From Tethya wilhelma (taxonomy: Eukaryota > Porifera > Demospongiae > Tethyida > Tethyidae), in NCBI GenBank assembly GCA_964030475.1, contig CAXIPT010000001.1, forward strand, positions 4,976,995 through 5,040,994: a stretch of DNA of 64,000 nucleotides, written 5' to 3'. The notes under the pieces were generated by a model. It had not been told where the DNA came from and did not search any database. It saw nothing but the letters and a program-made list of their open reading frames with translations. The position numbers and the translations under genes are program-made. This document shows, in pieces, positions 19,666 through 31,361 of the stretch (its first letter is position 1; the number at the start of each line of letters is the position of its first letter).

Positions 19666-21547
19666 ATGGCCAGTAGTCCCTACACGTTGGCGAACATTGA
19701 GCTAGATTCTGTTCCGCCGCCGAGGAATCGTTTGGAGACAAGCACTGAAATTCAAGTCAGGAAAGAGATTGTTGTTGTTGATGTTCATCAAGAAGAACAA
19801 ACAGCAAGACCTTCAATTCATGATAGTGCAGCATCTCTCACTGATGCACCCAGTTTGGAACACTCTTTTGAACGATCTGAAGCCAGTGATGTCCTGACAT
19901 CTCTTCCAGCCTCATCTCCCTCAATGTCACCAGTAAAGAGAGGTGTTCTCAAAAAATCCACCAAAAAATTTGATAACAGTGGAAATTTCAGCATCAACAG
20001 CTATGAAAGTAGTGAACCAGCCTCGGCACACGATAGTGTAGGTAGCAGAGATTCAAAACGTGAATCAAGGGTTACCTTTTCTACTACTCCGAGTGGTAAG
20101 TGTCATTACATGTTGACAAGCCAAACATTTAATCAAAATTAACTACTTTGGAGTAAATGTGTACACATGAATTTTACTCCCATTACTGTATGTTTCCCTT
20201 CATGCTCACAGCAGCAGATGATTACCATCCTAGTGAAAATGGTTCGACAGGATATCGCCTTCTTGGCGATGAGACTGGCAATAGACCAACCAGTAGGGGA
20301 CGTTCCTTGACATCTTCGTTGCTGAACGTGGTGAAGATGAGGCCTCAACCATCACCACAACGCAAGAAGCTCCAGCGATTGCAGTCACAGCTGGATTTGG
20401 GTGACCTATCAAAGAATGAACTGGAATTGAAAGCCAACCTCTTCTATCACATTGGCAACCCCATAAAGAGATGGAAAGTAGAGAGGGTCATACCCATCAA
20501 GCTGATACTACAACTCCTTAAAACAATTTTCCTATTAATACAGGTATGCCATTAATGATGTGTTGGGCTATATATGTCATAAAAATAATAGTAACAATGT
20601 TTAGGATCATTGACTCAGATTTAGAGTAACCACATAGTACCACCCGGCCATATACAGCTGTTTTTTTAATTACATACAAATTTTACATGATCCACCATGA
20701 TGCCATTATGCATAGCTATATTCATTAGTTAACTATCCACCAGACAAGTTTTTCCAAACTTACTTTTTAATCTGTTGGGAAATTCTAAGCATCAATAGCA
20801 ATTTATCAATTTGAGCATGTAAACTGAAATTGAAATTACTAACGAAATGTACCACTTTACATAGTTTCATACACATACATAAACTGTTATTACTAGCTAC
20901 ATAACTATTCTGAGTATTATATTCATGCAGCTGATTCTTTTCACGCTGACTGTGCCACACTCAAGAGCAGAGTTCTTCTACGAAAGTAGAGAACTCTTTG
21001 AGAGTTTGTTTCTTCAAAACTTCACCCAGCAAGAGGAGGCTCGAGATATTTACACTGCATATAGTGCACAGCAGATGTTTTCTGAGTTTAACTTCATCAC
21101 TAAACGTGTGAGTAAATATGTATACATAGAATTTGATATAAGGGATGTAAATTTTTACAATATTTTGGTGGGTACATGGGGATATTTGATAATGGTGTTC
21201 ATTATACATTCATGATTGAGGTACATAGTGGAACTTATTCCCAGACCACTCTTTCTTCACAAAATCATGACAGTTTATCTTCAAAAATCTCTCTCCTTTT
21301 TTCTGAATACCATATGAAACAATCTCCCACACTTGTCCATACATGCAGTATTTCCAACTCCCATCTATTACAATTGGAGGATATGACTTTGCTTCACTAG
21401 ATGAAAATGGTGACCCTGAACCACTTTACATGGATTTACAACAGTATGCAGTTGCAGAACTTCACCCAACTAACAACTCCTATACCCTAGATGGGAATAT
21501 TGTGAAAAGTAAGTCTTCTATGATCATAATGCATGCATTGTGTGTGT

Positions 21548-21623
<76 letters not shown>

Positions 21624-21657
21624 NNNNNNNNNNNNNNNNNNNNNNNNNNNNNNNNNN

Positions 21658-21726
<69 letters not shown>

Positions 21727-24578
21727 ATGTGACAGGAAGCAGTGTCTGTTATTTGGCCAGCAATATGTATAGTTGCAATTGAGATTAAGTAATCAACAAG
21801 ATTATTCAAGATTGCATTATGCCATAACAATACTAAATTAGTCGTTACTTGCTTGCCCTGATCACTTCAGCCAGATTCAATGTCACTAAAGGAGCTAATG
21901 CTACAGACCTCTACATCCAATACTCTAATGATGAACTTTTCAACAGGTAACAGTTGACATAGGTCTATATGAACCATGCACTCTGTTATTAAAATTTACT
22001 TCCTTAGGTTTGTAGAGCTGACTGTTTCATTTCGGATCAGAAACATTCGTATTGTTCACCCTGAAAGAGCTGAATGCTTTTTATTCACAGTGCATGTAAG
22101 ATCGATAATGATATCTACAATAAACTAGATCTTCAAAGTAAAATTAATTAGCATATTATAGGGCATTTTAAATTGCTTCCTTTTGGAGGAAAAACCCTTG
22201 TATGATATTCCTCTTTATAGATAATCTTCCAAAGTGATGAGAATAATGGGATAGTTCGATACTCCCTTCAAGAGGATCACGAGAAACAAAATTGCAATGG
22301 AAATATTCTCACTGAAAGTAGTACGTACCCTCTTTTGCATAACATTGTGTTGTTCAAAACTTCAATAGTAAACTTTCAATATTCAATCCTGCATTAGATG
22401 ATTACTTCTTGCTCTCTGGCATCCTGACTGTGCTCGATGTAGGGGTTGTTATAATGTGTGCAATCTCAATCATTCTTACATTCAAGTCCATACGAAGAGG
22501 GATCAAACTTGGCAAGGTAAATAGTGTACATTTTAACTGTGAAATGACAGCAGTATTGTTATTTTATACTTCAATTTATTTATACACAGGCAATGGGAGC
22601 TTTCTATAAGAATAACTTGAACATCAAGCTGAGCTGGTGGGAGCGACGATCTCTCTTTCCACCGTGGCATGTCATCAACACCTTCTCTGATGTCATCATT
22701 ATTGTTGGCTCCATCTACAAGATCTTTATCGACTTCAATGTATGCTATTGTAGTTAGAAGCAGCTGTGTAGAGCAGTATGTCTATTTGTGTGTACAATGG
22801 TAGCATTTATAATTGATCCAACAGGTTACGTTTGTTGAGAGTCCAACTCGAGTCCTCCTGGGAACAGCAATAATCGTCCAAGCATTGGTTATTCTTCGAT
22901 ATGTTGCCTATTTTAAGCAATTGAATGTATGTTACGAGTAGGGTTTGTTCCACTTTAGTACTACATAAAATACTTATATTTTTTTCTCACTAATCACAGG
23001 CACTCACTCGTACCCTTTATTTGGCGCTTCCTGAGCTGATGAAGTTCTTGTTGTGTGCAGCCATTCTCTTCTTTGCATTTGCTATCACCGGTTGGATTAT
23101 ACTGGGTCCTTACCACTCCAAGTTCTTCACCTTGAATGAAACAATTGAGACGTTGTTTGGTCTGCTGAACGGAGATGACATTTACAACACATTCACCATG
23201 ATTGATCCTGATGATGACATCGTGGCATACGTATACAGCAGGTTGTACCTCTATGTGTTTCTTTCGCTGTTCATCTATGCAGTTCTCAACCTTTTCACTT
23301 CATTAGTCATCGTTGCTTATGAAGCTTCAAAAGTAAGACTTGTTTGGATTATTGCAGCTTATTGTTTGATGCTAAATTGTTTATCTGAGAGATGAGTCAT
23401 TTTCTGTCATGTGAATTCCTTTTTGTNTACATTTTAACTGTGAAATGACAGCAGTATTGTTATTTTATACTTCAATTTATTTATACACAGGCAATGGGAG
23501 CTTTCTATAAGAATAACTTGAACATCAAGCTGAGCTGGTGGGAGCGACGATCTCTCTTTCCACCGTGGCATGTCATCAACACCTTCTCTGATGTCATCAT
23601 TATTGTTGGCTCCATCTACAAGATCTTTATCGACTTCAATGTATGCTATTGTAGTTAGAAGCAGCTGTGTAGAGCAGTATGTCTATTTGTGTGTACAATG
23701 GTAGCATTTATAATTGATCCAACAGGTTACGTTTGTTGAGAGTCCAACTCGAGTCCTCCTGGGAACAGCAATAATCGTCCAAGCATTGGTTATTCTTCGA
23801 TATGTTGCCTATTTTAAGCAATCGAATGTATGTTACGAGTAGGGTTTGTTCCACTTTAGTACTACATAAAATACTTATATTTTTTTCTCACTAATCACAG
23901 GCACTCACTCGTACCCTTTATTTGGCGCTTCCTGAGCTGATGAAGTTCTTGTTGTGTGCAGCCATTCTCTTCTTTGCATTTGCTATCACCGGTTGGATTA
24001 TACTGGGTCCTTACCACTCCAAGTTCTTCACCTTGAATGAAACAATTGAGACGTTGTTTGGTCTGCTGAACGGAGATGACATTTACAACACATTCACCAT
24101 GATTGATCCTGATGATGACATCGTGGCATACGTATACAGCAGGTTGTACCTCTATGTGTTTCTTTCGCTGTTCATCTATGCAGTTCTCAACCTTTTCACT
24201 TCATTAGTCATCGTTGCTTATGAAGCTTCAAAAGTAAGACTTGTTTGGATTATTGCAGCTTATTGTTTGATGCTAAATTGTTTATCTGAGAGATGAGTCA
24301 TTTTCTGTCATGTGAATTCCTTTTTGTGCAATAGAAGTACAATACAGCAACAGAGAACGAAGTTAGGAGGTTTGTTTTCTCAGGACCTCTTACCCCCAAC
24401 GGTGTAGCACTTAGAGATGTCACACTAACCAGAAAGTAAGTTGTTTTGTTGATACTGTATGTGTGCAGCATTGTGCCAGAATGTTGTTGGTGTACATAGG
24501 TATGTTGATCCAGAGGTCATCAAACAAAGAAAGCAGAAAGGGGCTAATGCTATGGAGACCGACAGTACTAGTCTTTAG
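19666..24578 (+). CDS. MCOLN: Mucolipin (TRPML) endolysosomal cation channel
   Basis: Six-TM TRP channel of late endosomes/lysosomes releasing Ca2+/Fe2+. Start ATG 19666, stop 24576-24578. A Ser-rich cytosolic N-terminus is followed by a basic stretch (RPQPSPQRKKLQRLQ) and the first TM segment (IKLILQLLKTIFLLIQLILF). Next comes the luminal polycystin-mucolipin domain with N-glycosylation sites, then further TM segments. The pore helix and filter read TLFGLLNGDDIYNTF, with the diagnostic NGDD, preceded by GWIILGPYH. The last TM is followed by a short tail ending METDSTSL. The exons at 22590-23331 recur almost exactly at 23491-24232; taken literally this would duplicate TM segments, but the repeat is bounded by a single N (23427) and is most likely an unmerged contig overlap. 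One intron contains a (TG)n tract with a 34-base N gap. Confidence 0.92.
21539..21725. repeat. (TG)n microsatellite with N gap
   Basis: Long (GT)n tract interrupted by 34 N at 21624-21657, within a mucolipin intron; true length unknown. Confidence 0.95.
22527..24327 (+). repeat. Direct 900-bp duplication separated by one N (probable assembly artefact)
   Basis: 22527-23426 and 23428-24327 are the same length and differ at one base that I can find (ttgaatg versus tcgaatg near 22920/23822). Introns are as identical as exons, and the join is exactly one N. This is the pattern of two overlapping contigs placed end to end, so the real gene probably has one copy. Confidence 0.9.
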
Positions 24579-24815
24579 CTTCAAAACTCCTGTTCTTAGA
24601 TAATGATCATTCATGTGCATTTGTTTTATTTGCACATACTATACGTAGTCAAGTTCAGTAGTGGTTAGATCTAGAGTGTGTACAAATTATGCATGACTGG
24701 TGATCAGGTCTAAGTGCGCATGCGCAGTTTGCGTAAAAGTTAGACCACGCCCATATTCACGTGAAAGGCCAAAGTACAAAGTACCCTCTTAAAAAGGTTT
24801 TCTTCAGCTGAAAGG

Positions 24816-26594
24816 ATGGCAGAACAAGAATCTGCTGATGGTGGAATGTTGAATCCTTTGGAGGTGGAGAGGAGTGAACTGGGGTATCAGGTGGAGGAGG
24901 TGAGCCAGGGGAGATCTCTGAGAGTGATTCACAAGCCATGTCAAAGTTCAGATGTGTGTGTGTTCTTTGTTCATGGTGGAGGTGGAAGAGCAGGCCAATT
25001 CAAGCATCAGATCAAGGCTTTTGAATCAAAGTGAGTAGGGTCTAATTATTCTCATTGAGCTAGACAATACTGTCACAGTTCTAAGCTACAAATTCTAACC
25101 TCCAGGTTGAATATTGTTGCATTTGACTTCCTTGGACATGGAGACAGTCCAAACCCAAACAATCCAGCAATGTATACGGCTGAAAAGGTAAGGTAAATGC
25201 ATTCCAACAGTGAAACACTACTAGCTCTGCATTGATAGAGCATACTAACTAATGAGTCACTCATAGCACCCTGACCATTGAATGCCATCACACTGTGTAT
25301 TGCATCGTGACTACCGCTGTCCTGAAGTATGATTTATTAAAAACAAAACTGAATATGTTTCATCAGATATCACTTCCTGTTATAATGAGTTCTTTCATGA
25401 GTTAATAATTAATGGTTCGTGATTTTAAATTAAGTTATGAATACCAAGAATAGGTAGTTATCTGCAAAAAAAAAAACATTCACTCACACAGTACTTTCAT
25501 TATCTGTAGCATCTTGATGACTTGGAGCACATCTATAACAAGTACAAATGTCACTCGAACTTCTTCATCACCCATTGCTACGGCTCTATCCATGTCTTCA
25601 ACTTGTTGGGCCTACTTCAAGCCAAGAAGGAACTCGATGAAGTGGCTGGTGTTTTCATTCTTGCCTTGGGGATCAATGCTCCTGTCTCGCTGGGTTTTGT
25701 GGGGAAACTCCCAGCATTTCTATTAGGTAATGAATTCTACAGTGTACATGAGTAGGCATTGGAAGGGTTCGTTTAGGTTTGGGATAGATAGAACTGTTTG
25801 GATTTTCATGTAGTAAATGCTCAAAGTTCACTTCTGTGCATGAACTGTTTGTTGGTTGACCTCTAACTGGAGGGGCCTGCCAAGCAGCCCCAAGTGCTGA
25901 CAACTATTTTATGCCATTGGCATGTTGTCGTGTGTACATAGCTTGACTGCATGATGGATTGTTATTCAAGTTGACAACGGCCTTCCTTATGTGATCTAAC
26001 TGTATTCACTTGATTGCAAACATGTTACAATCAATTAAGTAATAGGTATTTTAATATGACTTTATTGTATTGTCACAATTGTGTGATTTTAAGGGATTTG
26101 TTTTATTCCTTCCCTTAGAGTGGCTACGTCCCTTGGCTCGATCAGCCTCCAATGCAGCCATCTTTACACCCAACACAGACCCAGAGTTGATTCGATTTGA
26201 GAACACGATATCAGACGGCAATCGCATGTACATGATGAAGGTGGTAGGGCAGGACTGCTCCAAGCAGGACCAATGGGAGCAGTGGGTCACCAGAGGTTCA
26301 CGAGCCATGCTCTCTGCCGGCATACCAAGAGCTCTTGTCATCGGTGACAGTGATGGACTCTTCAGTGTGGAGAGCTGTTTGGAAGTGAAGCGACTACTGG
26401 AGATATCCGATGAGTGTTTCCATGTCGTAAAAGATGCCGGTCATCTTGCAATGTTAGAGAAACCGGAAGAAGTGAATCGACTCATCAAGAAATTCTTTTG
26501 CAATAAGATTCCCAATGTACAGTGTGCATGTGGTGTCAATCCAAGCCCTGAGCAGGCTGAGAGTGGTGGAGGGGAGGTTACTCAAGAATCTTAA
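24816..26594 (+). CDS. ABHD8-like alpha/beta hydrolase with Cys at the nucleophile position
   Basis: Alpha/beta-hydrolase fold, about 330 residues, four exons (24816-25031, about 25106-25187, 25510-25726, 26119-26594). Oxyanion region FFVHGGGGRAGQF, then FDFLGHGDS, the nucleophile elbow FFITHCYGS, the acid loop GDSDGLF, and the histidine DAGHLAMLEKPEEV. These follow ABHD8 more closely than other ABHDs I know, though subfamily assignment is moderate. In ABHD8 the elbow is GHSYG; here residue ~122 is Cys and the first Gly is Thr. A Cys-Asp-His triad would remain possible (as in dienelactone hydrolases), or the protein may be non-catalytic. Follows mucolipin on the same strand by about 240 bp. 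The C-terminal tail is Glu/Gly-rich. Confidence 0.75.
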
Positions 26595-26741
26595 TACCAA
26601 AATTAATGACAATCATGCATTAATTTTTTGTTTTTCTTGTCTGTTCAGTCAGCTCAAGTTATTGAACAATTATTGTTTATAACTCAAAATTAATTCAATG
26701 TACATTCGTAAGTATTACAATAAAAATAATTATTATTTGTT

Positions 26742-26897
26742 TCAGTGCACATATAAAAGAGTGTCATTTGTTGGGCAAGCAAAAGGCTCCACAAAATCAA
26801 ACGTTGTCTTCTTCTGTTCCCTTGGCGTGATCATGTTGTTCCACAATGCCTTTGCCATGTTCTGGTGAGCTATCAGAGCAGGATGGAAGCAGTCGAG

Positions 26898-26985
<88 letters not shown>

Positions 26986-27046
26986 NTCCCAAAATGTAAA
27001 CTTAACTAGGCCCTTTGTGTTCACAGCGTATGTGTCTTTATTTGTG

Positions 27047-27125
<79 letters not shown>

Positions 27126-29349
27126 ACTCGCCATGTACAATGCAAGCATGCATGATTGAGTGACAATGAGCAAAGCCTGTGTGAATTAAATGTGTACTAA
27201 CTATTATTTCCCTCTTCACGATTCCCTTCAATACACATGATATTACCTATACCTAGACACATGCACTCGTTGCTCTTACAGTTGAAAGGAATTCCACTGG
27301 GAAATTATCAGCTCTAGCACCTGAAAAGAATGGCTGAACAACAACAGCAAATTCAGAATATCTCTTCTCAGCATAATCCGCTGCAATCTGAAGGAAGGAA
27401 TCAATTTTTATAATGTTACCATTCGAAAAACTATCAATAAATAATTATATATACCTTTTTTAATATTGCATTGACTTGTGCAACCAAGATGTCCATTTCT
27501 CTCCTGTTTTCATGGTGGTGCANCACACACACACACACACACAATATTAAAAGTTGCACTCAAGATGATAATGTTCGCCATTAATTTACCTCAATTTGTC
27601 TCCTTCTTCACCAGGAGCAAATGCACACACGCACTCAATGGGAAATATTCTATGAATGTCAGTACATCGTTCAGACTTGAGTGAAAGCTTATAGATCTGT
27701 AAGTGAAATTTCAATTTATTTATGCTGTATACACCCAGAACACAGTGTTAGTGACACATACATACCTCTGAGATGTTTCCCATTAGTACGAGATTAACGA
27801 AAACCCTTGGGATGCTTTTACGCACTTCCTCCAATGTCTCTCTCACATGTTTATCAAAGTCTTGTGGTGTTAGCTGAGGCAATTCACCAGAGCATCTACA
27901 CAATAATATAACAGAGAAAAGGTACATTAAGCTGTTGTTGCTTCCTATAAAAATTATGTTTGGAAATATCACACGAGTCCACTATAGTATGATTATACCC
28001 TAAGCAGACGTCATTGGCTCCTATTAGGAGAGTGAGCAGTTTCCAGTCATTCTTCATATCAATGTCATGATTCTAAAGAGAGGGTGTGGAAATGGGGAAG
28101 CTCAAGACTATTAGACATTCTACATGAATTAAGAGCAAACTTCAAGACTTACAGATTTAAGATGGTCCAAGAGGTATCTAAATTCTCGTGTGACCAGGTT
28201 GGGTGCCATTGCACCACTTTGTGCCGCATTCAGTACATCCTTGGAGGGCTCATATTGGAATGGTGGACACAAAATATCGTAGCAGAGCTGCAGGCAGTGA
28301 CAGTGTATTGTTATTTTACAACCAGGCTTGCAGTATAATTGTCATTGTCATCATAATAATACAAAAATAAAGACTCTATTGTCTCAGTGATTGTAACTGC
28401 TGAGAGTCACATGCTACACTAGCTGAGTAGTAGCTCTTTGTAACCATTATGAACAGCTACATAGTGTTACATAACAATGATGGAGTCATTCCATGTAACA
28501 GTCATTTGGTTTGCATGCAATTCTTGGCATGATTTGTTACGTTGGGAAGAGCATGCTGGTTATGCCATTACATGTAGGCCTTGAGATCTGGTTTGTAAGT
28601 CAATAGTGTCTATGAATAGTAGTGTATCAGCTGCTATTCTCTGCTCCAATACCTGTTAAGCTCTAGTAGCTAATTGGTAAGACCATTTGACTGGAATTTT
28701 TGAAACACATAGGTTCAAAATCCTAGCCAGATTCCAAGTTTTTTTCCTTATGTAATGTCATGTACATTTTACTTGCAAAACGTATCATTAAACCAACATT
28801 GCTTTGCCTGACTTACCTCACCCAAGTGGTTGCCAAGACTTCCACCAACTATGTTAGGGTTGTACTTCTTGAGAAAGTTTGGAACAGTCTGTGCTCCTTG
28901 GTCCATCCCGATGCTCCACGACTGCCCCTGCACAGTGTACAGAATAATGATAGTTATAGTAATTACATGTAGGTTGTTGTGTTGTTAGTTATACTCCAGT
29001 TAATCCAATGCTTACCCTGTATTCTTGCAAGTCTTGAATAAGCTCACCATGTTTGCCCATCATTCCAAATCCTGCAATGCAATTTGAAATTCAGTAAGCA
29101 TTCAAAAGATTGATTGGACTCTTTTATGGCAATGCATGCAGCTGTCACAATGCTGGACTGTTACTGTCTTATACCTGCAGTGATGCTGTCTCCAAGAGCC
29201 ATTACAACCTTGATGTCGTGTGGCCTCAGCTCATACACTGACCTGGCTGGAGTTGAAGGAGGGGGGAGAGGAGGGCAGTTGAAGTTGACTTGACAGCTGC
29301 CAGATGCCACCAAGACAAACAACCAGGCTAGTATTCTTTCAATGGCCAT
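26742..29349 (-). CDS. Phospholipase B1-like GDSL/SGNH lipase, single domain
   Basis: Secreted or luminal esterase of the PLB1 branch of SGNH hydrolases. Start Met at 29349 begins a signal peptide (MAIERILAWLFVLVASGSC). Block I is MALGDSITAGFG (split by an intron after GDSITAG), then EYRGQSWSIGMD, block II AQSGAM, block III LIGANDVCLGC, VNLVLMGN, and block V in the last exon, DCFHPALIAHQNMAKALWNN, which supplies the Asp-His pair. Stop 26742-26744. Vertebrate PLB1 has four tandem repeats and a C-terminal membrane anchor; here there is one catalytic unit of about 370 residues and no anchor. Introns contain long (TG)n tracts at 26899-26985 and 27053-27123 and single N gaps at 26986 and 27523. 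Confidence 0.88.
28655..28735 (+). repeat. tRNA-like (SINE-type) relic in a PLB intron
   Basis: Contains an A-box-like tagctaattggtaag and, about 40 nt later, a B-box-like ggttcaaaatcc (one extra A), with spacing like a tRNA. The arms do not fold into a clean cloverleaf, so I read it as a tRNA-derived SINE or pseudo-tRNA rather than a working gene. Confidence 0.4.
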
Positions 29350-29602
29350 TATTTCTTAGTCTATCCAGGAATTGCAAATGACAGTAAATGTATTATAATA
29401 AAGTGCATGCACAAAACTGATCAACTTGCATAATAATTTTATGACATGTGATAAATAATGCGGGGGAGCTGGTTTTGATCCAAATCTTAGTATTGATTAT
29501 TGACGACTTTTACCAACTTCAATCACACAAAAATACAAAACTGGAGCCACTATATGTATACAAATCATTCATAGAAATCTCCTAATAGTGAAACTAATAA
29601 CT

Positions 29603-30424
29603 CTAATGTTCTTTCTTCTGTTTGCTCTTAGGTGTACTCTTAAAGTATCTTTGATAGAAGAAGTTGAGGAACAAAACCATGTACGATCCATACAAGATGA
29701 ATGCATATACAAGTTGCTTCCACTTCATGTTACACCGGTACTCTTGTACGACATACCATGCTGCTGCCAATGTTACCACCAACCCTACAAAGAACTGCAT
29801 GAGCTGAAGCAAAGTGACACACTTTGAGATACTGGAAGAGACCCGAATGCCCATAGATTTGAAAGTGTAGTAGATATACATTACAGAATGAACAAAGAAG
29901 TTCATTGAACAAAACCAGTGTCCAGTAGAAGAATCTTGATTCGGCATATCAATCATTCCAAACCAGCAATATACAAATACAGTGATGTGATGATACCAGT
30001 GAAGAAAATTGAGCGGAGTTTTGCGAAAAATGATGAAAAACGTGTCCCCATACTCGACTAGTTTGGAGAGAGTAAAGAGCATTGCCCAAAACCCTAACCA
30101 TGAAGATGTTGCCTGTGGATTGAAACACACACTCTGGTAAAACCCATCGTCAAGTGACAAGAGCTTTCGTACAAGAGGTGGCGCCATGATTATTGTTCCA
30201 ATGGTACTGAAGAGAGCAAGAGTTGCATTCCATACAGTGAGTGGCCTTCTGAGCTTCAGTGGTTGTCTGTCTTGCATATACTTTCTTCCAACGTAGATCA
30301 ACACCAAGTAGATGATGCTACAGACAATTGGGATGAAGAAATATTTAGAGAAAAGGTCATTCCACACCTGTGTAGGATAGTTTGCCTCCAGTTCATCGTA
30401 GAGGGGTTGCAATAGTCTCTCCAT
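29603..30424 (-). CDS. ELOVL6: Very-long-chain fatty acid elongase, ELOVL3/6 type, intronless
   Basis: 3-ketoacyl-CoA synthase of the ER fatty-acid elongation cycle. Single exon, 273 residues, normal family length. Catalytic histidine box HWYHH (residues 142-146), preceded by KLVEYGDTFFIIFRKTPL and followed by MNFFVHSVMYIYY; several hydrophobic TM segments. The histidine-box context and the lack of an extra spacer fit the ELOVL3/6 (saturated/monounsaturated substrate) group. The tail ends KKEH, a KKxx-type ER-retrieval signal. Unlike nearly all neighbours it has no intron. Head-to-head with AMFR (270 bp between starts). Confidence 0.92.
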   Translation of the reverse strand: MERLLQPLYDELEANYPTQVWNDLFSKYFFIPIVCSIIYLVLIYVGRKYMQDRQPLKLRRPLTVWNATLALFSTIGTIIMAPPLVRKLLSLDDGFYQSVCFNPQATSSWLGFWAMLFTLSKLVEYGDTFFIIFRKTPLNFLHWYHHITVFVYCWFGMIDMPNQDSSTGHWFCSMNFFVHSVMYIYYTFKSMGIRVSSSISKCVTLLQLMQFFVGLVVTLAAAWYVVQEYRCNMKWKQLVYAFILYGSYMVLFLNFFYQRYFKSTPKSKQKKEH

Positions 30425-30694
30425 TTCAGATCTTCTAAGACTTGTTTGAAGTTGGCGTGTGAGAGCTCCAAATAAACCAGAAAACGCGTGACATGTTACT
30501 AATAATAGTTATTATTCAATGTTTCTGCTCAATTATAACTAGTTATTACCGTATTCATCGAGTGTGCTCTAAATAGAATTTCTATAGATATTTGCTGATC
30601 CAGCAAATTACGTTTTGACCCTCGATAATTTACAGTTGACCTTCGATTTGACCTGCCGTTGTTGTTGTTGATGCTAGTCAGTTGAGAACTTGAG

Positions 30695-31311
30695 ATGCCT
30701 CTGGACCGGGTAGACCAGCTCCCCCTGCCAAACCTCTACTGGTATGCTGGTTCCAGTGGCCTCGTGCTATTCTATGCAGTGGTGTATGCCCTCACCACCA
30801 AAGAAGGACTGGTCAGTACCCTGGGATCAGACATCTGGTGTACAGCTGTAAGTGAATACCGGCTCCTTGTAATTTAATGCACTGATTTGGTTTCCCTGTA
30901 GGCTGTCTTAAACATGGCTTGTTGTCTGTTCTTCCTTCTGACCAAGTCCATCCATTCGTTTGTGTTTGGCACCTTGCACAAAATTGAACAGCAGCACATG
31001 AGGGACAAGTTCTGGAATTTTGTCTTCTACAAGTTCATCTTTGTGTTTGGTGTGATGAACGTCCAGGAAATGCAAGAGATGCTCTGTTGGTTTGCGTGGT
31101 TTGCCGTCCTGGGTACACTGTTTCTCACTGAACAATTGTGCAAAGATCGCTTTCAATATGTAAGGATTTATAAATGACAGAAGCCCACAATCATCACCAT
31201 GCACTCTGATCTGCAAACAGTTGTGTGTGCACTGTGATTCAAGTTGCACATTCCTTAAAAATGTACAATATACGCCACTCACAAGTTATCACACACACAC
31301 ACACACACACA

Positions 31312-31361
<50 letters not shown>

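Noticed and set aside
21539..21772. Long open frames of alternating Cys-Val or Thr-His residues
   Set aside because: They are translations of (TG)n/(CA)n microsatellites; the same applies at 714-775, 15617-15678, 26899-27123, 31288-31360, 42080-42250 and 48498-48554.
23922..24296. Second set of mucolipin TM and pore exons as a genuine duplication
   Set aside because: Near-exact, equal-length repeat including introns with a single N at the join; an assembly overlap explains it better.
28655..28735. Functional tRNA gene
   Set aside because: The acceptor and T arms do not pair properly and the B box has an extra base; kept only as a SINE-like relic.
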